DNA of 64,000 nucleotides from Sipunculus nudus. Taxonomy: Eukaryota; Annelida; Sipuncula; Golfingiida; Sipunculidae. Below are positions 11,641 to 23,400 of this stretch, in pieces. The translations under genes were made by a program, and so were the position numbers. Under the pieces are notes generated by a model. It saw only the letters and a program-made list of their open reading frames with translations, was not told where the DNA came from and searched no databases. The stretch spans positions 73,407,642-73,471,641 of the forward strand of contig CM049306.1 of assembly GCA_026874595.1 (NCBI GenBank). Direction: 5' to 3'. Position 1 is the stretch's first letter. Each line of letters begins with the position of its first letter.

Positions 11641-11902
11641 ATATAACCGTTATTTAAAGAAATTCAAAAGTTGTTACATGGTTTAATGAGAAATCATCCG
11701 ACCTCATCCAGGGTATAGCCATCGTTAATTAATTAGGTTGCTTGACTAAGAAACGTGCTTATTTCTAAATAACTAAATATGATGTTTTGTGCTGAATGCG
11801 GTTAAAAACTAGTTGTCATGTGCGCGATGGTAGCGCTCGGTAAAAAGTCCGAGCACTCGGTAGCCCCACGCCGATCAGAGCACTGCGTAAAAAGAACGAC
11901 CG

Positions 11903-12100
11903 GGATTTACCAAAGGGAGTATGTTACACATGGAATGTGCAAGCTGTTTTTCTATATTCTTTATGCTTTCATCATGCCATAAAAACTAACTATTTATTTT
12001 CAGTGGTACAGGGATTATAGTATGAATAGATAAACTGTTCATTTAATAAAGGCAGGCGAATCACGGGCACGCAATGTAATAAGCACTTTAAAAAGCTGCA
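11903..12100. repeat. Right half of the interrupted dispersed repeat
   Basis: It begins with the second TSD copy ggatttac and continues with 'acacatggaatgtgcaagct' and 'gggcacgcaatgtaataagc'. This matches about 29870-30065 and 54938-55133 in the DNPH1 units, where it directly follows the sequence homologous to 8250-8382. Confidence 0.75.
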
Positions 12101-12342
12101 ATGATATATGGATGTACTCAAGTGAAATTTTTCATTTTTTAACCAATTTCAACAATTTACCTAAACCAGTCTTTTTAATTCTTATTTGTTTTATACTCTG
12201 GTCTAGTAAAAGTTTTTCTAATCCCTTAGTAGTTTAAATGTTAAATCAGTTGATATACTTATAGGAGTTATAGTCATTGTATAAATTGTATTTTGATATA
12301 AACAGCTGTATATGTTAATGTTTATGTAAAGCACTTTTGAAT

Positions 12343-12460
12343 TACAGTCGAACCTCGGAATAGCTGGTACTGAGGGGACCGGACATTTTGCCTGTAATAG
12401 AGAGGTGCCCGTAGTAGGGAGGTTATGAACTAAGGGACCTACTTGCAATTAAGAGGTTTA
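12343..12460. mobile_element. Possible pogo/Tigger-like terminal fragment
   Basis: The text 'acagtcgaacctcggaatag' with nearby 'gaggggaccggacatttt', 'gagaggtgcccgtag' and 'gggaggtt' resembles the ends of pogo/Tigger-like transposons, where CAGTCGAACCTCG-type ends are followed by repeats of the GAGGT motif. I found no matching inverted end nearby, so at most a fragment is present. Confidence 0.4.
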
Positions 12461-13019
12461 CACTGAATAACATCAACACAAGAAAATTACACCAGTTTTA
12501 AAGGTTTGCTAATAATCTTATTACTATACAGTATATTATGTAAGAAAAGTAAATTGAAAACAGGACTTTGGGTATAGACTTATTCGAGATCAATTTGAAA
12601 GCAGTTCTACGGAGTTTAAATTTGGCATTCACTATACAGTGATGCATTAAATGTTTATTATCATGCATTTCTTATGGACCCACCACTGAATTCGCAGGCC
12701 CGCTGATTACATTTGCTCAAACCGACACGTCTGAGGTCAGCTTATAGCTAGTCAAGTTCAACAGAGCCATCAGGCGGACCGTCGGTCCTGTCGATGGGAC
12801 TACAGAGAAACTAATTGAGATCTAAGAAAACATACGTAGTTACAGACAGGGCCGAGACGCCCGTAATTTTCACACCGAGTACCCCAACGGCCCATCCCAG
12901 CATCTCTCGCCGCCAGTCAAGTCAGGGAAGCTACTTTCATATGGACGTTTTATGGATATTTCCTTCGTAACTTCAGTTACTCCAAATATATCGATGAAAT
13001 AACCAGTATTATTCTAAAC
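12461..13019. other. Gene-free stretch
   Basis: No gene is supported. A moderately GC-rich block (about 12690-12930) contains no motif I recognise. Confidence 0.35.
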
Positions 13020-13029
13020 TGACCAAAAA

Positions 13030-14060
13030 TAATCGTTGAAGCCCAAGCTGTGTGTGGAAAGCTCTAAAACTCTTTCTACTCTCTAAAACGTCCTCATGAA
13101 GACACAGGAATTGTTAAGATCGATCCCGAGGAATATAATTAATCATTACTTTAGCTCTCTTAGAAAGAAAATTAGCGATAATTACCCAAAACCGACGTCC
13201 AAGTGCGATCATCCACAAAACTCAGATTCTGAATCTTTTTAATTTGATACATGCAATTTCGAGGCAGTTTGTTTTGTCAAAGGTGTTGAAAGTAAATTTC
13301 AGTATGAAAGAAGATATACTGGGAATGCTGGTGTTTTTCCTAAAAAATATTGTATTCACCTTTGTTAGCGCATATATTCAATCTTTTCCTTCAAACCATC
13401 AAATTGGTAGATTGCTGGGATTACAACTATTTTATAATGATCCGGTATTAAAGATCCACGACATATTTAACGTTACCATCATATTTCAGTTGTAGGTCAC
13501 GAAAATACTAGAACAGTTGGTTCAATCAAACCTCATCACATTTAAAAAAAGAGAGAAACAATCTTCCTTTGTGTTCAGCTTTATTTGCCTTGCATAGTAT
13601 TATTGATGAAAGTGTGACCAGTGTGTCAATCACAATAATTTCACTGCTGCATGTTTTCCGATGTTAATTATCAAAGGTTTCGACAACCTTGATCATACTT
13701 TCTTACTTAATAAAGTGAGCAGCTGTGGCATAAAAGGTGTATATCGCAAATGTGGTTCAACAACTACTTGGCTAATCGAAGAAAAGGTGTTCCCTAATAA
13801 TTTCTTTCCAAACAGCGCACCTTTGAAATGGGCACGCCATAGGACTGGTCGGTCCTATATTGTTCTTTTGTTATTTAAATAACCTGCTAGTATTCCTCTG
13901 TTATATATGTGTCATTTATACGGATGATATTTCACTTTATTGTCCCTTGAAATCAGCCGAAAAAGCGGTTGAGTTAATATATACAAACACAACTCACCAT
14001 CGCATTTGATAGGCTGAGTCGGCTCTGTATTAATGCCCCAAAATCTTCAATCATCTTATT
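13030..14060 (+). pseudogene. CR1/Jockey-like LINE reverse transcriptase fossil
   Basis: Broken frames on the + strand read as consecutive blocks of a non-LTR reverse transcriptase. They include 'KISDNYPKPTSKCDHPQNSD' (about 13165), 'VTKILEQLVQSNLITF' (about 13497), 'GFDNLDHTFLLNKVSSCGIK' (about 13675), 'NYLANRRKGVP' (about 13764) and 'GDDISLYCPLKSAEKAVELI' (about 13922), the last corresponding to the ADD box with Ala lost. The sequence from about 13745 is homologous to the stretch before exon 1 of copies 2 and 3, at clearly lower identity than the rest of the units. It therefore marks an older duplication. Confidence 0.72.
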
Positions 14061-14350
14061 TGACCCAAAAGCAAAATTTATCAAACGAACATTTTAATTG
14101 CCAATGTTAACTTGGCATTTGAAGATTTGAACATATGCGACTTGCGACACATACTTAAAAGGTAGGTCTTGTTTTCAGGCTTAGCTCAAATTTAGATACT
14201 ACTAGTTTAAACTTAAATTTAACTGCATCAAGTCAAATATGAAAGACTTGAACCTCATATCAATTCATATTTAGATATATCTTATTGTTACCTAGCCTAT
14301 AATTTGCATGTTTTCATGAACAGATATTTACTTTTCTGTTTCAGAAAATA

Positions 14351-14495
14351 ATGCTAAACATCTATTTTTGTGGAAGCATTACCGGAGGACAGCAGGACAC
14401 CACGCTGTATCATCGCATCATACAAAAGTTGAGAACTTATGGGAAAGTGCTGACAGAATTTGTAGGAGACAACTCATACCGCAGTAAACTTGAAG
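14351..14495 (+). CDS. DNPH1: DNPH1 copy 1, first coding exon
   Basis: The exon encodes residues 1-48 and the first base of codon 49, from MLNIYFCGSITGGQQD to YRSKLE. It ends at the donor gaag|gtaata. The upstream text tttctgtttcag|aaaata makes the ATG lie 6 bases inside an apparent exon. It differs from copy 2 at residues 15 (Gln versus Glu) and 18 (Thr versus Pro). If the intron were retained, translation would stop two codons beyond the donor, after Met-Val. Confidence 0.92.
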
Positions 14496-17400
14496 GTAAT
14501 ATGGTATAACTGTATGTACTCCAGGACATTGTAAATGAACCTTATGATTAAGATATAATTGAAATGCCAAAAAAAGTTTGCTATATATTTTATATAGTTC
14601 AGTTCAGTCAGAACCAAATAATTGAAATCAATCCATCTGAGGATTCAAAAGTTATAGCATTATTGTATGCTATTTTTAATGTTGCTGAGAAGATGTGTTT
14701 ACTGGAATGCAGTGAATATATATATATTTCTACACAGTTCAGTACCTTTTTCATTCAAAATCATGAAAGGCTTTATTTGAAGGGTCATTGGAACATCAGC
14801 AGTTACAGAATAACTTTAACAGATGCAATCTTGTAATTGCACTGAAACATAAAAGTAGATGAATAATACCTGATAAAATGAGTACCTCATTACTTCTTCC
14901 CAAGAGGATGGGGTGTGGGTCTCAATATACATCTCAGGATCGGTGATGGGGTAAAATGATGTCTTGAGATGTATATTGAAAGCCACCTCAGGTGTCTAGC
15001 TTGGATGCACAGAGACCTTGCCTCCGCGGGCCTACTTGCCCGCCATATCATGAAAATATTATTACAATCGTAACCATTTCCAGTAAATCAACTTTTCACA
15101 TGCTTTAACAACAAGAACACTGGAAACAAGTTTTAAAAAGAAGAAATGGTGTAACGTGGAGAGAATAAAGTTGTACATTGCCTGTGTAGTATCTGGCGAA
15201 ACCTGTCAGACGTGCTTCCGCCGGTCAGACTGACTTCTGCTGCTTATATAAAACAATTAAGTTTGAGTGGTAGAGAGTCATCACATACCTTCATATAAAT
15301 TAAGTGAAGCAGGTTATCTACAAAATATACACAGTCTTAATACAAAATTAATGATACAACAAGCATATGATTCATTCACAAAAATACATTAAAATAATTA
15401 AATAACAAGTTATTAGATACTTAAAAGAAATCTACCTGACAATATATAAGTACAATTATGATAAGTATAACCACACATGCAAAAAAAGGTCATTTAATGC
15501 CCTCCAATACGCATTATCTTCTGCTTCTTCCCTGTTTTGGTCCGTTTCCTTCCTCTTCACTCTTCCAGCGTGTCCCCTATTCTCAGATCTGATCTGCTTA
15601 ATGTCGTCTTGTAGATATAATACAGCCACTACACTGATGAATATCGCCTGACTGATTTTGGCTGACGACCACTTCGAGTCATGGCAGGAAACGGGTTCTC
15701 ATCATCTGATGAACTTTCTCAAGTTTCCTCACCAGACGTGACGATGGCCGACTTTGTTGGTACGCGAGATGCATGCCCGGCTTCATTTGTATCCTTCTAC
15801 TCAGACCCTTCTGGTTCCTCCTGTTCCATTTTATCTACAACTTGTACAGATTAATTTTGCTGATCTCCCTCAAGCTCAGCTCCAAGCCAGTTGTCATACG
15901 TGCTATGATAAAGCTTTATGAGATCGTGGATTATGGTAAACAGCTTACTTCGTGGAGTCTTCTGGACTTCGAAAATGAAATCACTGATCAGCCACAGTAC
16001 CAGGTAAGGGCCGTATACCATCGCTTCTGAAGCTTTGGTGAATAACCTTTGCCGCGATTAAGGTCCCGTAATATGACTGCTTGACCTGGCTGATAGTCTT
16101 CTCCATGTTCCCGCTGGTCATAGTACCCTTTCTTTTTCTAAGTAGCTCCGATATGTTTTTCACAAGCCAATTCGTGTGGTGTAGCTTATCTTCCAGGTTG
16201 TCTACTTATTGTGATAGGCTCAGAGGCTAGTGTTGCTGAGGTGGGCTTCTAATCATCATATCCAACTGAAGACGTGGTTTCCATCCGAACAGAACCATGG
16301 AGGCTGAGAATCTGGGACTTGGACGAACATATCCATTTACTTTTAAGAAAATGGATATATTCGTCCAAGTCCCTTTTGGTTTCTGAGCCAAATTTAGCTA
16401 TCATTGAATCTTTATAGAGTTGGATCTTCAACTAGTCCGTCACTTTGTGGTTGATTGCTCATGGTATTTGTCTTCTTTATGTCAGGTTGCTGACATAGTT
16501 CCTTGAAAACTTGAGACACAAAGTGACTTTCTTGGTCAGAATGGACATGAAGTGGCAGACCCCACAATCTACGCATTAGTATGTATAAATCAACTATCCT
16601 GAAAATTCCCGTGTTTGGAATGGGCCAGGCCCCTGTCCATTTTGAGAAATAGTCTTCTATCACAAATATGTAGCGGTTACCAGATCGTGTCTCGGGAATT
16701 GGTCCTATGAGGTCCATGCCTAGTTTTTCCATATGAGCTCCAACATAATATTTGGTCATCGGTGACCTTTTAGACTTGTTAGGTATTTTTCCGAACGTGG
16801 CATGGCTTGCATTCTCTGTAGTGGCGGCCTAAATCATTATTCATGTTTACCCAAAAATAGCATTGTTTAACCCTAGCAAGTGTTCATTTTACACCAAGAT
16901 GTGCTACTGTGGCGTCATCATAAGATTTCTCCAATATGTCTTCTTGGAGTGCTCTTGGTAATACCAGTAACCGGATATTATCTTTAACATGATCTAATTC
17001 TCTTCTGTATAGTATTCCATTGATGACTTCCAGTTGTTTCCAAAGGCCGAGGCAGGATTTGACCGCCGAAGAAAGATCTGAAACTTTCTTCCAAGACGGC
17101 CCCTCTCCTCTTCCGAAAGAGGAATGGGTCTAATAACTGGGTCTTCTGGGAAATGTGAAAATTGTAACATCAAAGTTTTTGAAACCATCTAGCATATTTG
17201 TTCTTCTGGCTCCTTGAATTCAAAAGCAAAGTTAGAGCGCCGTGATCGTTTATTACTAGAAATTCACGGCCATACCGGTATTGATGAAAGTGACGGACCG
17301 CTTTGATTATTGCTAGCAGTGCCTTCCTTGTAACATAGTAGTTTTAATTCAGCTGACCGAAAGTCAACTGAGGTATAGGTATGACGCTTTATCTGTTGTC

Positions 17401-20400
17401 CCTCCGTCTGTCTGGCCGTCCGTTAGCAGGCCACAAATTGTAATCGCTGACTCTAGAAACCTGTAACTGAATTTCTCGGGAGGTCAATAAAAAAAACTCC
17501 TTGAAAACCGGAAATTAGTTCTCTGTTACCTATATCCTTCCAGCTATTGGGCTTGTAAGTACCCTCCCAGAATATCAAATTTGATGCAAACCTCCAGTAT
17601 CTTGATAATTAATGCATGGTTTGCTCTGAAACTTGCCATGAATATTGACCATGCCGTGGGTTGACATTTCCCAAAAAGTGTCTGATTTTTACGATAATCT
17701 GTCTCTGAGACCGCCAAATGACAGCAATTACGTCAGTTTCTCAGCTGTGGTTACACCTAGTGTCCTGAAAGCAAGCGTGTTAATTGATAATGACTGGTTC
17801 ATTCAGTTCCTGAAGACTGGTGGTGCCATCTGAATTTTTATGCATTTTTTTCTTCATTTTGAGACTGCCAAATTATAATAATACTATCAGATTTGCAGCT
17901 TTGGTTTCATCTGGTGTCCTGAAAACCTTCTTATCAGGGCCCTGCTTGAATAAGCTATTGCCCTATAGTAATCAACTTGTCTGCCCATCTGTCCTTCTGT
18001 TCTTCTTTCTGTAAGTCCGTCAAATTTGTTTCCTGATCAATCTCGTTTGGATTGACATATTGTTTTTCAAAGTGGACTTTTATTTGGCCAACCAATAAAG
18101 TAAGGACCCTTTTAATTTTGGGGTCATTAAGTCAAAGGTCAAGGTCACCGGAATCACTTTTTTAAAAGATTGTGGATAAATTTCAAGCCAATGTTTTTAT
18201 CCCAAGTCTTCCATCTTGCCAATAGCAGTAGGAACTTATGAATTTTGGGGTCACAAGGTCAAAGTAACAGGAGTCATCTGTCAATTTATCTGTTTCAAGA
18301 TGATAGCTCCAAATTGGACAGAAATATTGGTTTTAAACTTGACTTATATGTGGCCCACCGCTTAAGTTAGAATGATTGATTTTGTGGTCATGAGATCAAC
18401 GTCAAGGTCACAGGAGCTCTTAAAAAATGACTGTGGATGCATTTTACTGCAAACCTTCTATCTTTCACATGTGGCTCACCTGCCAATAGGGGAAGATTCT
18501 GTTTGATTTTTGGTTCACAAGCTCAAAGTTCAAGGTCATATGGCCAATCAATTCACAAATTAGTTTACAGATGATAACCCCAGTTTTGGTAGACAGATTG
18601 GCTTCAAACTTAATCACAGGAGCTACATCTTAAAAAAGCTCAAAGAATTTAGACAAATTAAGCTGAGCATCGAGACTTATGGGTCCTTAGTTCTCACTTG
18701 CCGACATTACCTGTATTGCTGATATCCGTGTCCAGAATGCAATCATTAGTGCGAGTGGGGTAAAAATGTATGGTAGCCGACAATAAGGCATCCTTGAGTC
18801 TAGTGAATGCTTCTTGACAGGCACCATTCCAGTTGAAAGGAGTTTGCTGTTTTAAAATAGTATGCAAATGACTCGCTATGGTTGCAAAGTCCTTGAATCC
18901 TCTGTTATTGAAACAGAGTCTTAAGAAGCTCTTTACCTTGGTGATGATTCTAAGGATGGACCAATCTCTAAGCGTGGAATCAGGACTGGTCCCGGTTCCT
19001 TTTGCAGAAACAAAATATCAAAGATATTAATCGACTTTATTCTTGATTAGGTGACAGGGTATCAGCTCAAGTCCAGCTTTGCCGATCCTACAGATGACCT
19101 CTTGAAGTCTCTCAAGGTGACTATCGAAGTCAGGAGTGCAGACAATGACATCTTCTATAAAGGGTAGACAAGTCTGCCACTGTAAGCCTGCCTAACGCAT
19201 TCCATCAGGCGTTCAAAGGTGGCTGCTGCGTTGCACTGACCAAATGGCATTGTTTCAACTGATACAGGCCTGTGACTGTGGCTAAGGCTGTCTTCTGTGC
19301 TTCTTTAGGTTTCATGCCCACTTGCCAGTACCCGCTGGCCAGATCGAGTGTAGAAACCCACTTGGCTCTACCCAAGGCGTTTAAGTAATCATCAATCCTG
19401 GGATGTTCATAACTATCCTTGAGCGTATCATTGTTCAATTTCCTGTAGTCCACACAAAAACGTATTGATCCATCTTTCTTTTTGACCAGCACAATAGGGC
19501 TGTTCCAAGGACTTTTAGAAGGATGAATGACATTCTGCATGAGCATCCGCTGAATTTCCTGGATACACTCCTCCTTCTTAGGTCAAAGAGTGTTGATGCT
19601 GTGCTGGATAAGGTCAGTTCTACCCAGATTCTACACCAGATTCTACACCTTTGTCCTTAGTAAACACATGTAATGCCTTGCAGAGCAGATGCAGAGCACC
19701 TTGGCGTTGTTCTTCAATCAGTTCTGTTTTCAGGTGTTCAGGGACCTGCACAAAGGTGTCACTCTTTCCGGGTAAGGAACTCATCCTCAGGTCAATTGAA
19801 ATGGCGATCAGCTGGGCTGCAGGATGTCCATTAGTAACCATGTCATTTTCTTAAGTTGAAAAGGTTGGTCGCCGAGGTTAGCGAATCACAATGGAATGTA
19901 GTCTTTGTTGGGGTTTACCATCATCTTAACTAAAAGAACTCCATCCTCACGTTGAAATCTTTCATTAGTTTCTATGACAGCTCTTGACGGCAGCATAAAA
20001 TGGTCTTTTGGGTCTTATATGTATCGTGGTACCAGCAATTCCCTAAATGCTGGGTTGGTCATCTTCTCACGTAGGTAAATTGTGAACTCCTCTCTCTCTT
20101 CCTTACATATGAAGCATGTAATTTGATTGTGCCCAAACCTCACACAACCAGTTTGAAAATCAATGCTAAATCCATGCTGTTTTAGAAAGTCATAGCTCAT
20201 TACTCAATTCGCTTGGACTTATGGCACTACCATTGAATGGATAAAGCAGTCATGCAGTCAGTTTGCACCGGATGGTCCACAAGACCAAGTAATTCGACGA
20301 TTACACTATCACTTTGTATTCTAATTTGGAGTTTAGTGTCCTTAAGAGGGAGACGCATATTTGGCATTATAAAGTATTGTATAGGGTGCACAATACTAAT

Positions 20401-23400
20401 GGTAGACCCAGAATCCACCAGGCAATCAACTTTTAGTCCACAGATGTGGGTTGTCAAGTAGAGTGACTCACTGGGCGCATGGTAATTCATATTTCAACAT
20501 GAAAATCTCATCAAACAGAATGGTAATTCCTCAATTGTTTCTAAGAAGATGGGTCCATGTGCTTATTCAGCTGAGACCTGACCCACAGCCTCAGCTACTG
20601 CGAGTTTCCCTTACTATCATGCTATCAACTAGCGTCTCATCGCGATCATTGGCACAGCTAGATGGTGGGCTCCTATCATTTTCTCTTTGGAAGTCTGTCT
20701 CTCTTCTCCTTTCATGTCGACCTTTGTTTTGCCGGCTGTAATATTCTTAAACAAATGTCCAGTGTTTTTGCAAGACGTACATTGTTTTGGAGATAATCTG
20801 CGTTTTAACTAATTCCGCTGGCCATAAGGTGATGATAGGAGAGTTTCTTGATTGTTTCGTCGGATGGGAAATGCGAGATTCTCATCCAATTTCTCATACA
20901 GGGCACGGTTAAACCTTTCAGTAGACTCGCTTCTCATCAGATGTCCTTCTGCCCCAATGTGTCGTTTTTGATGTTTCAGAAGACTGGAATCGATCCCGAT
21001 CTGGTAGAACTCTTCGGCTTTTTCCATTTCGAAAACCCTTAAATTCATGCCCGAGCTAGATTTCTTCATGAAGGTTATCCGATCGTCCCTGCTGGATGGC
21101 TCGCTCAAGAACACGATCATTCAAGGCATCGACATGGGAATTCTTAGACAGAATATCCTTGAACTCAGTAGTTGCCTCCGGGAATTTTTTCCTCTCTAAC
21201 TTTCTGATTTCCTGGGCAAGTGAAGACAGACATTCGCCTTTGTTGTATTGCCTATATCGCAGGGGAGCACGGTAGACCTTTCGTTGATTAGACGGCGCGA
21301 AACGTTCAGTGCTGAGACGAGAGAAGAAGAATGAGTGCGCTGGCCTGATTCTAAGTCGCATAGAACACTCCGAGTCTGACCTCATCGGCTCGCTGCTAAT
21401 TGCAGGGGTCTGGCTGGGTCTGACCATCCATTAAGTTGTGCAATAAGCTCCAAATTAGCTGTCTTGGTAGCATGCTCATGACTTCGTATTGGATGATTGT
21501 ATTCTGACAGATCTCTAGCATAGATGATACGTGCTGATTACCTTGATTTATTCCTCACGGGTGTATCGCCTTCCTTTGCAGGTAGAGTAGAATCAGTCGC
21601 CCTAGACACAGGTTGATTAATGTTGAGAATGTGCAGCTCTTAGAATCTGATGTGGGGACCTGTTAGCTGTACATCAGGACCAAGCCGATCATACTGCCGG
21701 TGTATGCGAGTTGTTGAACCAAACTACTGTCGCTGATATGGCGTGTTCACATGGGATATTCCCGCACTCTGGGTTGCAGGATACACATAGTTACATGTCT
21801 GCCAGTGACGTGGATTTGGGTGAATGACGTAGGTAGAGCCTTTGGTAGAACTTGCACTATTTCACAACTGGGGACAGGCCTTTCATGTGGAGATTCAGTC
21901 TGTACTGGTGAAATCAATAGTTGTGTTGAGAAAACTTTCCTGATGAATTCCTAAAACATTAAAGCTTAAGACAGGAGCTGGTCTATTTTCATGGGATGGT
22001 ATGGGTAAACTATGTGCTGGCATAAATTCTGACAGTGCAGCTTCATGGTATCTGGTAGGTCTAGGCGGTGACATCTGACGTCTTCGGGACCCCCAAATCT
22101 AGCACTGGAGTCTGTCTTTGCTCCAAACCTTTTGAGTCTCGGCAGTGGTGGTAATTGACTACTCCGTGAAGCTATGCATGATAATGATGACTATCCGTAA
22201 ATCACGTAAGCCTGAAGTTGACGACCAGGTGATGCCGTAGAAGGCAGTACAGTGAGCGCAGTGTCCATGGACTTAGGCGGCGCCGATTCAGAAGCTGCCT
22301 GGTAAGTATGATGATACTTGGAAAATTTTCACCACAAGCGGCATAGTCGCTTTATGACGAACTTGTCTCCATTTCGTGTTGCTGCAGATGTACAATGGAT
22401 CGTTGCATTAAACCTGTGCTGAGCGGCGACATTTTGACTCTGGTACATAATTTTGACCCGTTGAGCAAGATCATGAAGTTCAATCTCTACTTTTTGTTTG
22501 TACTGGTTATACATTTCTTGCATTTGGCATGATTGCTGATCTATTGAAGCTTGAATAATTTGATGTACCCTTATCATACCGCGAGTCGGTGATCGAAGCG
22601 AATGAACAGGTTGATTTGCAAACAGGGGACCAGTTATATCACAGATATGATCAGTGCCTTGCACATTTTAAGGAAGCTAATGGTATGCACTTCTCAGTTG
22701 CTGTGTTTTAGGCTGATGTCAGCTGCTGGCTATGATATATCTTGATCACTATCAGCGTTAAACTGGGTAAACCTGGTTCAGATATTCTTGCTTGTATGTT
22801 TTAAAATTTTATGTTGTTTGTGAACCCCATTAAACTTCCTATTATAATATTCTGCACATGCAGCAGTGACACCTGGTGTCAAATATTAAACCCAGAAAAA
22901 AATATTAAGCACTGTTTAGCAAGAGTTGAAAAACATGATGCAGCATACACTTAAGAAGTATAAAATATTGACTACTGTTAGAAAATGTTCTCCTCAGAAA
23001 CGTAATAGGATCGAAGCGCTGCCACTAATTGTAACGTAGCTGTGACCTGAAAGGTAGAAGTCGTACCGAAGTCAAAGATCATGCTAATCATCACAACTTG
23101 CTCACATGACATACTATTGGAAGGAAATTAATAAAAGATTCAGGTAAAACTTATGACTGTTTATTAGAATAGCAATTTATAATAACAATTACAATAGCAA
23201 TAACATGAAATAAAGGATCGTTCAACAATTAAGTATTTAAATACAAACTGAATAAATCGTCTAAACCGCTATGGACGACTCCAAGTATTAGTGTTAAATG
23301 AACTAAGCTAAATAGAATCACTACAGAACGTTAACAATATTAGCTGACTAGTCATACGATCCCGCTGCGCTTTTAGTGAGAAGGTCAGACGCTGATGACT

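Larger units (their letters stand above)
8383..11902. mobile_element. 3.5 kb non-autonomous DNA transposon with TIRs and 8-bp TSD
   Basis: The left end reads GGGTCGGTCTTTTTAC and the reverse complement of the right end reads CGGTCGTTCTTTTTAC, so about 15 bases are inverted-repeated. The subterminal motif ctttttaccgagcgc occurs near both ends in opposite orientation. The flanks are ggatttat (8375-8382) and ggatttac (11903-11910), an 8-bp TSD with one difference. The related uninterrupted repeat at about 29845 has a single ggttttat at this point. An 8-bp TSD suggests a hAT-type mechanism. I find no transposase inside. The content is tandem repeats and microsatellites. Confidence 0.75.

Noticed and set aside
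15773-16030. A + strand 85-codon open frame, also at 40845-41102
   Set aside because: It is antisense to the integrase C-terminus of the minus-strand Gypsy element, which explains the sequence.
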